Made by a program: the position numbers and the translations under genes. A DNA stretch of 64,000 nt from Microvirgula aerodenitrificans DSM 15089 (lineage in GTDB: Bacteria; Pseudomonadota; Gammaproteobacteria; Burkholderiales; Aquaspirillaceae). This document shows, one piece after another, positions 15,701-24,430 of the stretch. Each line of letters begins with the position of its first letter. Position 1 is the stretch's first letter. The notes under the pieces are model-generated. The model ran no database searches. It was not told the origin of the DNA and worked only from the letters and a program-made list of their open reading frames with translations. The stretch is from the NCBI RefSeq assembly GCF_000620105.1, contig NZ_JHVK01000013.1:52683-116682 (forward strand), in the 5' to 3' direction.

Positions 15701-18472
15701 GCAGACCTGGCCCAGATCCTTGCTGGTTTCCTGATGGTCATACGCATAGAAACCGCCAACCAGCCGTTTGCGGGTCGACAGGTATTCATGCTGGCGCGCC
15801 CTGACGCTGACCGTGCGATTGGCCACCGGCTGCCCGCGGGTATCCAGCACCACTGCCTTCAGGCTGACCCGCTTGCCGGCTGCGACCCAGTCGTCGACCG
15901 CCAGCCCGACGCGCACGCCGGCCGGCCACAGCGTGACCGTGCGCGACAGCGTCTGCACTTCACCGTTCGGGTCGCTGTAGGTCGCCTCCATCACCATGTC
16001 GTATGGCCGGTCGAGCTTCGGCAGCTCGCGCACGGCGGTCTGGCCATTGCCGTTGCCGTCGAGGGTGAACGCGGACTTGTCCAGCACCACCTTGCCGTCC
16101 AGCGACTTCTGCGGTTCGCCGCGCGCACTTTCCGGTGCGGCGAAACTGAAATTGTCATAGCCGTCGGCCTGGTCGTAGCGTGCGCGCAGCATGGCGCTGA
16201 CTTCCACCGGCAGGCCTTTGGCCGGCCCCCCGGTGCCGTAGGCCATCGACACCCGCACCGGTATCCGGCCCGGCGCAATGGTGGTCTTCGGATCGGTGCC
16301 CAGCTGACCCCGCATGACCGGCAGGCGGAACTCCTCGACCCGGAAGCGGCCGGTGTACAGGGTGATGCCGTCCAGATCGATACTGGCAGGACGGGTGTCG
16401 CCCGACTGGCGGGTCGGCTTGCGCGTCAGCGTCACCGAGTACATGCCAAGCCTGGCCGCCTTCGGCAGGGCAAAGCTCGATTCGGCATGGCGCCCGCCGC
16501 GCCAGCTCAGCGGGAAACGGTACTCCTCGCCGCTGCCCTCATGGGTCACGGTCATCTGGTCCGGCAACTGCCCGGCCTTCGGCAATGCCAGACCGCGAGC
16601 GGTCTCGACGCGCAGGAAATGCTTCATCGACACCGTTTCGCCGGCACGGAACAGCGGCCGGTCGAATACGGTGCTGGCGCGCACGGTCGGCTGCGGCGTG
16701 GTGTCGGTCGGCACCGGGAAGCGCCACGGCTCGATCCCCTGGTTCCAGCCGGAACGCACGAAGGACACGTCCTCGCGGCCCTGCGCATCCTTCTTGCGCG
16801 CAGTGACAAACAGCCCGTACAGCCCGCCGTCCGGGCAGCGCCCGGCTTCATCCAGCGGCTGGTCGATGCGGGCGACGCCCTGCGCATCGGTCTTGCCCTG
16901 CCACAACAGCTCGCGGCGGCAGTCGTAGACCGACACCCGCGCGTCGGCCACCGGCCGGGCGCGGTCGAGCGTGGTCACCCACACCGCCGCATTGTCCCGC
17001 CCGCGCTTCAGGTGCACGCCAAGATTGGTCACCAGCATCGCGGTGCGCACATACATCGGCGCGTCCTCGGCCAGCAGCGACTTGCCGAGCAGGCGCGATT
17101 TCAGTTCGACCACGTGCAGGCCCGGTTCGCGCGCCGGAATGCCAACCACCGAGAACGGCCACTTGCCGCTCTTGTCCTGCACCATCGGCACCTGCATCGC
17201 CTGCACGCCGTGCTGCCCCTGCAGCAGGCTCAGGCGGCGGGTCTCCACCGGCTTGCCGCGCACCAGGGTCGTCGTCTCGTGCCAGCGTTCGACCCGGGCC
17301 AGCCAGTCCATCATCGAGCGGTCGTCGGTCACGGTCAGGTTGTTGGCACCAACCTGGATCTGGCGGACATCGAGGCCGGCCTCCACGTCGCGCAGCGTGA
17401 CCGCGATGGCCGGGTCGGCATTCAGTTCGACAATGCCGAACGGTGCGGCGGCGAACTTGGCCAGCGGCGGTGCCGAGGCGGTGGAGAACGCGAGCGGGAA
17501 CGAGGCCCGGTTGTCCAGCGTGCGACCGCTGTCATCCCTGAAGCCATCCGGCAGCGTCAGGGTAAACGCGGCATTGGGCGGGAACGGCGGCTTGAAGCTG
17601 ACCTCGTAGACCGTGCTTTCGGTGTCGCGACCGAAATCCGGCTTGCGCTCGCCGTTCGGCGTCCGCAGCCGGATCTGCTCGGCCAGCTTGCGCGTGACCG
17701 GCGCCGAGAAATGCAGCGTGACCGGACGCAGCGGAATGCATGCTGCCTTTGCGCTTTCGCGCTTGCAGGTGAACGAGGCATTGAAGGCCTCGCGCACCGG
17801 GTACTCCAGCGTCTGCCGCTCGGCGCTGCCCGGACGCGTCAGCACCAGCTTGACCCGCTTGCCGGCCGGCAGGCGCTGGCCGCAGCTGACCGCGTCGACA
17901 TTGGCCGCCTGCTGCTGCCAGCCCAGGTGCTTGATCAGCGCATTGCGGTCAGCAGCGGCGACACGCCGGGCCGGCAGCCGTTCCGGCGATCCCTCGACCT
18001 GGCAGAACATCGGCACTGGAGCCGCGACCCGGCCATTGAAGCGCAGGGCAAAGGTCTGGTCCTCGTCGACGGTGCCGCCGTTGTACGGTGCGCTTTCCAC
18101 CACCGCCAGCGGGCCGGTGGAAAAGCGGAACTGGCGCTGGCCGCTGATTGCCTCACCGGCCAGCGTGGTCAGCGCCGGCCTGACACTGAAGCGGCACGTG
18201 GTCGCCGCCGGCACCCCGTGCGGGAAGTCCATGACCCACGAACGATCGTCGATCCAGTGGCCGTTGCCCTTCTGCGCGCAGTCGATGTCGAACGGCGCCG
18301 GCGCGGACACATTGCCCATGCGGATCATCGGTGCGGAAAACGTCGCCCGCACCTGCTGGATCTCGCGCACCTCGTTCTGCGGGGAGAAGGACAACACGCT
18401 CGCGGCCATCGACCACGGCGAAGCCAGGGCGATGGCGAGCAGGGCGAGGGTATGGGTGGTTTTCAGTTTCAT
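12779..18472 (-). CDS. periplasmic alpha-2-macroglobulin family protein with thioester motif
   Basis: 1897-residue bacterial alpha-2-macroglobulin, thought to trap proteases that enter the periplasm and to work with PBP1C in envelope repair. A signal peptide (MKLKTTHTLALLAIALASPW, cleavage after SMAA) is followed by repeated MG beta-domains. The bait/thioester region has the intramolecular thioester motif Cys1439-Leu-Glu-Gln1442 in PFTCLEQRSSI. The C-terminal domain ends FTVKAKP. The start at 18472 gives a clean signal peptide; an upstream in-frame ATG (18541) does not. Unlike E. coli YfhM the leader lacks a lipobox, so it should be soluble. It is translationally coupled to pbpC. Confidence 0.93.
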   Translation of the reverse strand: MKLKTTHTLALLAIALASPWSMAASVLSFSPQNEVREIQQVRATFSAPMIRMGNVSAPAPFDIDCAQKGNGHWIDDRSWVMDFPHGVPAATTCRFSVRPALTTLAGEAISGQRQFRFSTGPLAVVESAPYNGGTVDEDQTFALRFNGRVAAPVPMFCQVEGSPERLPARRVAAADRNALIKHLGWQQQAANVDAVSCGQRLPAGKRVKLVLTRPGSAERQTLEYPVREAFNASFTCKRESAKAACIPLRPVTLHFSAPVTRKLAEQIRLRTPNGERKPDFGRDTESTVYEVSFKPPFPPNAAFTLTLPDGFRDDSGRTLDNRASFPLAFSTASAPPLAKFAAAPFGIVELNADPAIAVTLRDVEAGLDVRQIQVGANNLTVTDDRSMMDWLARVERWHETTTLVRGKPVETRRLSLLQGQHGVQAMQVPMVQDKSGKWPFSVVGIPAREPGLHVVELKSRLLGKSLLAEDAPMYVRTAMLVTNLGVHLKRGRDNAAVWVTTLDRARPVADARVSVYDCRRELLWQGKTDAQGVARIDQPLDEAGRCPDGGLYGLFVTARKKDAQGREDVSFVRSGWNQGIEPWRFPVPTDTTPQPTVRASTVFDRPLFRAGETVSMKHFLRVETARGLALPKAGQLPDQMTVTHEGSGEEYRFPLSWRGGRHAESSFALPKAARLGMYSVTLTRKPTRQSGDTRPASIDLDGITLYTGRFRVEEFRLPVMRGQLGTDPKTTIAPGRIPVRVSMAYGTGGPAKGLPVEVSAMLRARYDQADGYDNFSFAAPESARGEPQKSLDGKVVLDKSAFTLDGNGNGQTAVRELPKLDRPYDMVMEATYSDPNGEVQTLSRTVTLWPAGVRVGLAVDDWVAAGKRVSLKAVVLDTRGQPVANRTVSVRARQHEYLSTRKRLVGGFYAYDHQETSKDLGQVCDGKTDRRGLMFCEIELAREGSIELIAEADDGNSHSARAAQRIWVSNRDEMWFDVDNNDRIDVLPEQKRYQPGDTARFQVRMPFRKATALLAIEREGVIETRVIELSGKDPSFELKIGPDWAPNVYVSVLAVRGRVREVPWYSFFTWGWKTPRDWWDAFRNEGGEYQAPTAMVDLSRPAFKYGLAEITVGSAGHQLAVTVTPDKPVYSIRKTATVRVQVKLPNGQPVPAGTEVAFAAVDEALLELQPNTSWNLLDAMLQRRSYGVETSTAQLQVVGKRHFGRKALEPGGGGGFAPTRELLDTLLTWQPRVVLDRTGSATVSVPLNDALTRFRLVAIADAGSAYFGTGSATITVTQDLQITAGIPPLARSGDRVEAGITVRNGSGRAMKTVVEAQAPGLPALAAQTVQIPAGEAREVKWNVVVPAGITTLPWTLTAKEQGGEHAQDRLAFSQQVEAATPVTVQQATLRQLDGELAIPVGLPPGAEPGRGGVSVQLQARLADELPSVRDWFRRYPFTCLEQRSSIAIGLDDKARWDAIMAELPTYLDGDGLAQYFPSQEGSRASGSDTLTAYLLSVSNEAGWTIPDAARERMLTGLTRFVEGQLRRDLWMPRDSGDARRLAALEALSRYDRARARQLDTVTIQPNSWSTAMLIDWLSLLQRLPDVADRDGKLHQAEQILRSRLTYQGTRLVFSTERDDYWWWLMGNADVNAARLLLVASKVPGWKDDAPRLLTGLLARQQKGAWWTTNANAWGTLAVKRFGSQFETRPVTGQVQLALGAGKRTVPWTTPQPAAVMLPWPGRGQASLTLAQQGSGAPWATVQVLAAVPLGAPQAAGYRVKKTITPVQQSVSGQYSRGDVLRVKLDISAQAGMTWVVVDDPVPAGASILGNGMGRDSQIATQGEQQSGDAWPAYVERRFAGYRAYYQYVPRGGFSVEYSMRLNNAGVFRLPPTRVEALYAPDVFGAAPNPPFTVKAKP

Positions 18473-18614
18473 GACGATCGGCAGGCAAGGACGAAGAAAA
18501 GGGGCAAAACAGCGGTCGACAGCCCCGAAAGGGCAGCGCATGCGGACGGAATCGACAACTGCCGTTACCTTACCTGTTTAGCCTGTTTGCTGATACCGCC
18601 CGGCAAATACATGA

Positions 18615-18636
18615 AAAAGCCCCGCGCAAGCGGGGC
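18615..18636 (-). terminator. Rho-independent terminator of the acetoin reductase gene
   Basis: On the minus strand GCCCCGC-TTGC-GCGGGGC is followed by TTTTT. It lies 78 bp beyond the reductase stop codon and upstream of the alpha-2-macroglobulin promoter region. Confidence 0.85.
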
Positions 18637-18637
18637 T

Positions 18638-18713
18638 CAGACTGTCCACACACTCCGCGACGACGAACGGGCGGGCGTAGCAGGGTTGCCGGGAAACGGT
18701 ACCGGTGGCCGCC
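18638..18713. repeat. possible diverged copy of the end region of the 10.3-kb repeat
   Basis: CAGACTGTCCACA at 18638-18650 is identical to 10348-10360 inside the MITE-like element, and the following bases retain patchy similarity (ACGAA..GG.CG.GCG.AGC..GG). No matching second inverted end is seen, so this is at best a fragment. Chance sharing is possible. Confidence 0.25.
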
Positions 18714-19496
18714 TTAGCGGTACACCAGCCCGCCGTCGATCATCGGCGCCTGACCGGTCATGTAATCGGCGTCCGGACCGGCCAGATAGGACACGAAGGC
18801 GGCCACGTCGTCCGGCGTCTCGGCACGGCCGAGCGCGATGCCTTCGACGAACTTGCGATAGGTCGCGCCCGGTTCGGCACCGGTGGCTTCGACCATGCCC
18901 TTGTCGATCTCGACCCACATGTCGGTGCCGACCACGCCCGGGCAGTAGGCATTGACGGTGATGCCGGACGAGGCAAGTTCCTTGGCCGCCGCCTGGGTCA
19001 GCGCACGAATGGCGAACTTGGTCGCGGAATAGACGCCGAGCAGCGCATAGCCCTCATGGCCGGCGATCGACGAGGCATTGATGATCTTGCCCTTGTGCCC
19101 GCGCGCCCTGAACTTCTTCGCCGCCGCCTGGATGCCCCACAGCACACCGTCGACATTGATCCTGAAAATGCGCTCGGTTTCCGCCGGCGTGACATCCAGC
19201 AGCGCCCTGACCTGGGCGATGCCGGCGTTGTTGACCATGATGTCGAAGCCGCCGAGCGTCTTCTCGGCATGCTCCACCGCCGCATACACCTGATCGCGGT
19301 CACCGACATCGGCCACGAAAGTCGTGGCCTTACGTCCGAGCGCCGCCACTTCGGCCGCCACGGCGGCCATCTTGTCCTGGTGCAGGTCGACGATGGCGAT
19401 ATCCGCGCCATCCTTCGCCAGCCGCAAGGCAATGGCACGGCCGATTCCCTGACCAGCCCCGGTAACCAGGGCCACTTTTCCATCAATAGTGCGCAT
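18714..19496 (-). CDS. budC: diacetyl/acetoin reductase (meso-2,3-butanediol dehydrogenase type), SDR family
   Basis: Short-chain dehydrogenase, 260 residues, NAD(H)-dependent. Cofactor motif is VTGAGQGIGRAIALRL (about 11-26), NNAG follows the fourth strand, and the catalytic set is Ser (INASSIAG), Tyr and Lys (VYSATKFAIRALTQ). ITVNAYCPGVVGTDMW and YMTGQAPMIDGGLVYR closely resemble the BudC/ButA enzymes that reduce diacetyl to acetoin and acetoin to 2,3-butanediol. The start MRTIDGKVALVTGAG at 19496 is canonical. No acetolactate synthase or decarboxylase genes are adjacent, so the physiological direction is open. Confidence 0.85.
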   Translation of the reverse strand: MRTIDGKVALVTGAGQGIGRAIALRLAKDGADIAIVDLHQDKMAAVAAEVAALGRKATTFVADVGDRDQVYAAVEHAEKTLGGFDIMVNNAGIAQVRALLDVTPAETERIFRINVDGVLWGIQAAAKKFRARGHKGKIINASSIAGHEGYALLGVYSATKFAIRALTQAAAKELASSGITVNAYCPGVVGTDMWVEIDKGMVEATGAEPGATYRKFVEGIALGRAETPDDVAAFVSYLAGPDADYMTGQAPMIDGGLVYR

Positions 19497-19832
19497 GATG
19501 TTTCCTTCCGGATGTGGGTAATACGGTGGATCCGTATCCGATTCTGCTCCGTTTTCCGGCACGAGGGTTTGCCCTGCGACATCAGAACGGCTCCCGGCAG
19601 CTCGACTTGCGGACCCGCGGAGTAAAATGACGGCGGCAAGCCGGTCTGCCCCCGGCCAGGCTTTCCCTGCAACGGCGGGGCATGCCAGGCGAGAATCTCT
19701 GTCAAGTATTTGTACCTGAACACAATATTTGTGTCATAAGCACGCCAGACTACACGTTTGCCCTGCCGTTGCCCGCCCGGACCGGAGGGAAAAACATATA
19801 CGCCATCAAGCCCGTATGAAAAGACGACTGCA
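19497..19832. other. 336-bp divergent intergenic region with a 15-bp dyad
   Basis: No gene is seen. Between the reductase and the chemoreceptor lies an AT-rich patch with a perfect dyad ACACAA-TAT-TTGTGT at 19720-19734, about 99 bp upstream of the chemoreceptor start. It could be an operator or promoter element. The rest is GC-rich with no recognisable structure. Confidence 0.4.
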
Positions 19833-21152
19833 ATGTTCAACAACAAACTGAAGCAGGCCTGCGCAGCGCTACAGCAGCAGGTCGATGAGCAGGCTGCGAT
19901 CATGCAGGCGCTGGACCGCGCCTCGGCCATCATCACCTTCGATCCCGACACCACGGTGCTGAGCGCCAACGCCAATTTCCTGCGCACGCTCGGTTATCGG
20001 GACAGCGAAGAAGTCGTGGGCAGGAAACATGCGACCTTCTGCCTGCCGGAAGACGCCGCCAGCCCGGCCTACCGGCAGTTCTGGGAGCGGCTCAAGCGTG
20101 GCGAATCCTTCAGCGGCCGGGTACGGCGCAAGGCCGCCGACGGCCGCATCGTCTGGCTGGAAGCCAGTTACAACCCGATCCTGGACCCGACCGGCAGGGT
20201 GGTCCGCTACATGAAATTCGCCACCGACATCACCGCCAGCGTCGATGCCGAGGCGGTCATGCAGGCCAAGCTGAATGCCATCGATCGCGCGATGGCGGTG
20301 ATCGAATTCGCGCCGGACGGCCTGATCCGCGATGCTAACGACAACTTCCTGAACGTGATGGGCTACCGGCTGGACGACATCCGGGGCAAGCACCACCGGC
20401 TGTTCTGCGAAGACGAATTCACGGCCAGCGCCGAATACCAGGCGTTCTGGCACAACCTGGCCAGCGGCAAGCTGTTCAGCGGGCAGATCAAGCGCATTGC
20501 CCGCGACGGCACGCCGCGCTGGCTGGAAGCCAGCTACAACCCGGTATTCGGCAGCGATGGCCGCACGGTCATCTCGGTGATCAAGTTCGCCAGCGACGTG
20601 ACGGCCAACGTGCTCCAGCAACAGCAGGAAAGCGAGAGTGCGCGCTTCGCCTACCGCGTGTCGCAGGACACGCTGTCGATGTCCAATTCCGCCGTCGACT
20701 CGATCCGCCTGAATGTCGACGAGATCCAGAAGATGGCAGACAGCATTGGTCAGGCCGGCGAGAACGTGCAGGCGCTCGGCGCCCGTTCCGGCCAGATCAC
20801 ATCAATCGTGCAGACCATCAGGGACATCGCCGACCAGACCAATCTGCTGGCACTGAACGCGGCCATCGAAGCCGCGCGTGCCGGCGAAACCGGCCGCGGC
20901 TTCGCCGTGGTCGCCGACGAGGTGCGCAAGCTGGCCGAGCGCACCGCTTCGTCGACCGCCGAGATCGGTGCCATGGTGTCCGAGATCCAGCAACGGACCC
21001 GGACCGCCGTCAGCCATATGGAACAGGTCCAGGCGCAGGTCGGCCAGAGCGTGTCGCTGACCGAGGCCACCGGCGCCACCATGAACCGGATCAGCGAAGG
21101 CGCCCGCTCGGTCGTCGACGCCATCGGTCAGTACGCGACACTGAAGGCCTGA
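19833..21152 (+). CDS. soluble methyl-accepting chemotaxis protein with tandem PAS domains (BdlA-like)
   Basis: 439-residue chemoreceptor without transmembrane segments, so cytoplasmic. PAS1 (about 18-140) and PAS2 (about 140-262) are near-duplicates: each has an FW.rL..G..FSG..kR...DG...WLEASYNP core, as bound-cofactor (haem/FAD) PAS domains of the Aer/BdlA group do. The MCP signalling hairpin (about 270-439) contains [20 protein letters not shown] and [18 protein letters not shown]. Similar two-PAS receptors sense redox or oxygen and trigger biofilm dispersal in Pseudomonas (BdlA). No CheR-docking pentapeptide is seen at the C-terminus. The ATG at 19833 is preferred over an in-frame start at 19758. 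Confidence 0.88.
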   Translation: MFNNKLKQACAALQQQVDEQAAIMQALDRASAIITFDPDTTVLSANANFLRTLGYRDSEEVVGRKHATFCLPEDAASPAYRQFWERLKRGESFSGRVRRKAADGRIVWLEASYNPILDPTGRVVRYMKFATDITASVDAEAVMQAKLNAIDRAMAVIEFAPDGLIRDANDNFLNVMGYRLDDIRGKHHRLFCEDEFTASAEYQAFWHNLASGKLFSGQIKRIARDGTPRWLEASYNPVFGSDGRTVISVIKFASDVTANVLQQQQESESARFAYRVSQDTLSMSNSAVDSIRLNVDEIQKMADSIGQAGENVQALGARSGQITSIVQTIRDIADQTNLLALNAAIEAARAGETGRGFAVVADEVRKLAERTASSTAEIGAMVSEIQQRTRTAVSHMEQVQAQVGQSVSLTEATGATMNRISEGARSVVDAIGQYATLKA

Positions 21153-21158
21153 TCGGCA

Positions 21159-23261
21159 TCAGAAGCGGTAACCGAGCCCGGCCGACACGCTGAAGCCGTT
21201 GCCGGGCAGGAAGCCCGGCTGGGCGGCGGTTGCCTTGTTGCGGATTGCGTAGCTGCTGGCGTAGCGCTCGTCGGTAATATTGTCCAGTTGCAGGAACAGG
21301 CTGAGCTGTTTGTTGCGGCGATAGTCGACCTTGAAGCCGAGCAGTGCATACGGGTCCTGATAGATCGACGACGTATTGGCATGGTCGGTCGGTGTCGCCT
21401 GCGGCAGCCAGCGCACATTCGGGCCGAAGCGCCAGTCGCCGGTCCGGTACAGCAGTTCGGCGCTGATCAGATGGCGCGGCACGCCGGCGATCTGATTGCC
21501 GGCGAATTCGCCGCCGCGAAAACGGAAATCGCTGTAGGTCCACGCCAGCCGATAGTCGATGGCGCCGCTGGCCGTCACCGGCAGCGAGCCGTTCAGCCCG
21601 GCCTCGATCCCCTGGTGGCGGGTACCGCCGGCATAGTTGTAGGTGCCGACCCTGATGCCGTAGCCGTCGGTGGTCGAGATCAGTTCGTCATCGACATCGC
21701 TGTAATACGCCGTCAGCGACCCGTTCAGCCGGCCGGCCAGCAGCTCAGCCTCGGTGCCGATCTCGAACGTGGTCGCTTTCTGCACCCCGAGTTTGACCAG
21801 TTCCGCGCGGGCACCGGCCGGATTCTGCGGCGACACTTCCCCACTGACGATTTCCCAGTAGGTCGGTGCCTCGTTGCTGCGGCTGATATTCGCGTAGCCG
21901 CGCAGGCCCGGCCTCGGCGTCCAGTTCAGGCCGATTTTCGGCGTGGCATAGTCCCAGGACTGGTCCAGCGACGAGCCGTCATCGCGGCTGCGCGCATCCC
22001 GCACCACATGACTCCACTTGACCTCGCCGACCAGTTGCCAGTCCGGTGCGAACTGCCAGCCGAGCCCGGCCAGCGCCTCGCGGTTTTCCGCCTGCAGCGC
22101 ATAGTTGCCGAAACGCTGCATCGGCTGGCCGGTCTTCGGACTGGTCGCATACAGCTCGCGGTCCATGTCGCTGCGCGACCACGCCAGCGCCAGCCGGTAA
22201 TCGAGCTGCCGCCACTTGCCGTCCAGCGTCCACTGCGCGCCGACCGTCTCGCTGCCGGTCACGGTGGTGCTGGTCTGGTTGTTGAAGCGGTCGTCCGTAT
22301 TCTGCCAGTACACGCCAAACCCCTGCCGCAGTGCGTCGTCTCCCCATTGCGAACGGTTGGCCAGCCGCAGCTGGCGCGCGGCACGGCGCGGGTCGCGGCT
22401 GTACACATTCAGCAGCTTGTCCTGCGCGGTATTGCCGTCCCCCATGACGCCGCGCGGATTGCTGTCGATGCGGTCCCTGGGCACCACGGTCGGGATATCG
22501 AACTGCAGGTCGGTCCACGACAGATAGCTGCGGTTCTCGAAGCGGTCGCCAAGACGGAAGCCGGTATTGGCCTGCACGCTGCTGCGCGTCGATCCCGAGT
22601 GATGACGGTAGCCGTCGTAGTTGTCGGCGCTGACGCTGAGGCGACCGTCGAGCTGCTCGCCCTGCCCGCCGACGGCGGCCTGCAGCGCCTGACGGCCAAA
22701 ACTGCCGCCTTCCAGCCGCAACTGCCCGCGCCCGTCCGCGCCGGTCATCGACTGGAAGTCCAGCTCGCCGCCGAGCGTGGTCGCCCCCGGCGTCGTCGCG
22801 TTGGCGCCGCGCCGGGCGGTAATGAATGCACTGTTGCGCGGTTCGAGCAGGCCGATGATGAATGACCCGTCGGCCTCGTTCAGTGGCAGCCCGTCCTGCA
22901 GCAGCAGCACGCCGCGATTGACCGGATTGCTCTGGATACCGGAACCGCGAATGCTCAGCCGGGGCTGGTCCGCGCCGCCGAAAAAGTCCTGGATGATGAT
23001 GCCCGGCTGGTAGTCGAGCGCATCGCGCAGCGTCGCCAGCCGGGTTTCCTGCTGTGGCTCGGCCAGATTGGTACCACCAGGCACGCGGGCCAGTTTCGCG
23101 CGGGCCTGCCCGGCCGTCGGCGCCAGCGGCACGGCCTGTCCTTGCCGGTCGGACACGACCACCGGCGTCAGCACGACTTCGTCATCGGCGAGGGCGGCCG
23201 CCGGCAGGGCAGCGGCGATCGCCAGGCCCAGCAGCGGGCGTTGGAACGCATTCGGGAACAT
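21159..23261 (-). CDS. TonB-dependent outer membrane receptor
   Basis: 700-residue receptor: signal peptide (about 1-25, cleaved after ALA), plug domain (about 45-165, with LRDALDYQPGIIIQDFF, LSIRGSGIQ and GVLLLQDGLPLNEADGS) and a 22-strand-type barrel ending in GLGYRF. The plug resembles the FecA-like COG4772 group, but the ligand is not predictable. It is the last gene of a five-gene operon that supplies a binding protein, permease, ATPase and CopD-like protein, which implies TonB-driven import across the outer membrane followed by ABC uptake of the same compound or metal complex. Confidence 0.92.
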   Translation of the reverse strand: MFPNAFQRPLLGLAIAAALPAAALADDEVVLTPVVVSDRQGQAVPLAPTAGQARAKLARVPGGTNLAEPQQETRLATLRDALDYQPGIIIQDFFGGADQPRLSIRGSGIQSNPVNRGVLLLQDGLPLNEADGSFIIGLLEPRNSAFITARRGANATTPGATTLGGELDFQSMTGADGRGQLRLEGGSFGRQALQAAVGGQGEQLDGRLSVSADNYDGYRHHSGSTRSSVQANTGFRLGDRFENRSYLSWTDLQFDIPTVVPRDRIDSNPRGVMGDGNTAQDKLLNVYSRDPRRAARQLRLANRSQWGDDALRQGFGVYWQNTDDRFNNQTSTTVTGSETVGAQWTLDGKWRQLDYRLALAWSRSDMDRELYATSPKTGQPMQRFGNYALQAENREALAGLGWQFAPDWQLVGEVKWSHVVRDARSRDDGSSLDQSWDYATPKIGLNWTPRPGLRGYANISRSNEAPTYWEIVSGEVSPQNPAGARAELVKLGVQKATTFEIGTEAELLAGRLNGSLTAYYSDVDDELISTTDGYGIRVGTYNYAGGTRHQGIEAGLNGSLPVTASGAIDYRLAWTYSDFRFRGGEFAGNQIAGVPRHLISAELLYRTGDWRFGPNVRWLPQATPTDHANTSSIYQDPYALLGFKVDYRRNKQLSLFLQLDNITDERYASSYAIRNKATAAQPGFLPGNGFSVSAGLGYRF

Positions 23262-23291
23262 CGGAACTCTCTTTCAGGATGGGGGCGCCGC

Positions 23292-23732
23292 TCAGCCGTG
23301 CACGTAGAACATGCTTTTGGCGAGCAGCACGATGGCGACCATGTGACAGAACACGCTGAGGTGGAGACGGCGGAAGCGGACCGAACTCATCTGTCCGCAC
23401 CCGCGCCAGCGCATGGCGAGCAGGAAGTGGCCGAACACGCTCAGCGCCAGGGCGATCTTCAGCGCCAGCAGCGTGCCGAAGCCGCCGGCGAGCGGCGTCA
23501 TCAGCGCCGCGCGGTGATGCCAGCCAAGGCCGAGGCCGGCGCTGAACAGCACCAGCAGCACCCACGGCATCAGCGAGCGGGCACGGGCGGAGATCGCCTG
23601 TTCCAGCTCGCGCATCGACGCCGCCGGCATTCGCCTGCGCACGCCTTCGAGGATCAGGACTTCGAAAAACACCGTGCCGATAAAGATCAGCGCGGCAAAC
23701 AGGTGCAGGATCAGCAGGACGGGATAAGTCAT
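23292..23732 (-). CDS. CopD-like four-helix inner membrane protein
   Basis: 146 residues with four hydrophobic segments (about 4-27, 52-72, 80-103, 120-142). The first carries HLFAALIFIGTVFFEVLILE and the last HLSVFCHMVAIVLLAKSMF; the conserved histidines resemble the CopD/DUF2269 group, some members of which bind copper or haem. The start overlaps the ATPase stop by 4 nt (ATGA), so the genes are translationally coupled, and the TonB receptor begins 30 bp downstream. Exact function is unknown; a role in handling the imported metal or ligand is inferred. Confidence 0.65.
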   Translation of the reverse strand: MTYPVLLILHLFAALIFIGTVFFEVLILEGVRRRMPAASMRELEQAISARARSLMPWVLLVLFSAGLGLGWHHRAALMTPLAGGFGTLLALKIALALSVFGHFLLAMRWRGCGQMSSVRFRRLHLSVFCHMVAIVLLAKSMFYVHG

Positions 23733-24430
23733 CGGGACAACACTCCGGGGTGGACAAGGGCGGCATGCAGGGCGGCGGCGACCTGGTCGCGGGACTGGCC
23801 GGGACGGCGGTCGTCAATATCGAACCGGCGCAGCGAGCCGGCATCGAGCAAGGCGCAGCGGTCGACCAGCCCGACCAGTTCGTCCGGGTGGTGGCTGACG
23901 CAGATCAGCGCCGCGCGGGTCTGCGCCAGCAAGGAACGGCAGACCTCGCCGAGTGACGCGCGCAGGCCCGGATCGAGCGCGCTGAACGGCTCGTCGAGCA
24001 GCAGCAGGTCCGGCTCCAGCGCAAAGGCCCGGGCCAGTGCCGCCCGTTGCGCCATGCCGCCGGACAACTGCCCGGGCCAGGCATCGGCCTGTGCGCCCAG
24101 CCCGACCCGCTCCAGCCACTCGCCGGCCCGCCGGCGCGCCTCGGTGGCACCGCAGCCGGCGGCGCGCAGCGGAATTTCCACATTGGCGCGCACGCGCCGC
24201 CAGGGCAGCAGCCGCGGTTCCTGGAACACCAGCAGCGGGTGGGCAAAGTCATTGCGATAGCCGCCCTGCGATGGCACCAGCAGCCCGGCCGCCAGTTTCA
24301 GCAGCGAACTCTTGCCGCTGCCGCTGACACCGAGCAGGCCGAGGTGCTCGCCGGGACGCAGTTGCAGATCAACACCATCGACAATGCGGCGACCGCCGCG
24401 ATCGATGGATACCCCGCGCAGTTCAAGCAT
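23729..24430 (-). CDS. ABC transporter ATP-binding protein (nitrate/sulfonate/taurine type)
   Basis: 233-residue ABC ATPase: Walker A GVSGSGKS (34-41), Q-loop VFQEPRLLPW, signature LSGGMAQRAALARA, Walker B LLLLDEPFSALD, H-loop CVSHHPDE. It is closest in layout to SsuB/TauB importers. It overlaps the permease by 8 nt and the CopD-like gene by 4 nt. Together with the adjacent permease and periplasmic protein it forms a complete importer; the substrate is unassigned. Confidence 0.9.
   Translation of the reverse strand: MLELRGVSIDRGGRRIVDGVDLQLRPGEHLGLLGVSGSGKSSLLKLAAGLLVPSQGGYRNDFAHPLLVFQEPRLLPWRRVRANVEIPLRAAGCGATEARRRAGEWLERVGLGAQADAWPGQLSGGMAQRAALARAFALEPDLLLLDEPFSALDPGLRASLGEVCRSLLAQTRAALICVSHHPDELVGLVDRCALLDAGSLRRFDIDDRRPGQSRDQVAAALHAALVHPGVLSR

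Noticed and set aside
13901..18955. A stop-free antisense frame of about 1,680 codons opposite the alpha-2-macroglobulin gene
   Set aside because: It mirrors the high-GC third-position bias of the sense gene, has no domain patterns, and the sense frame has a thioester motif and signal peptide.
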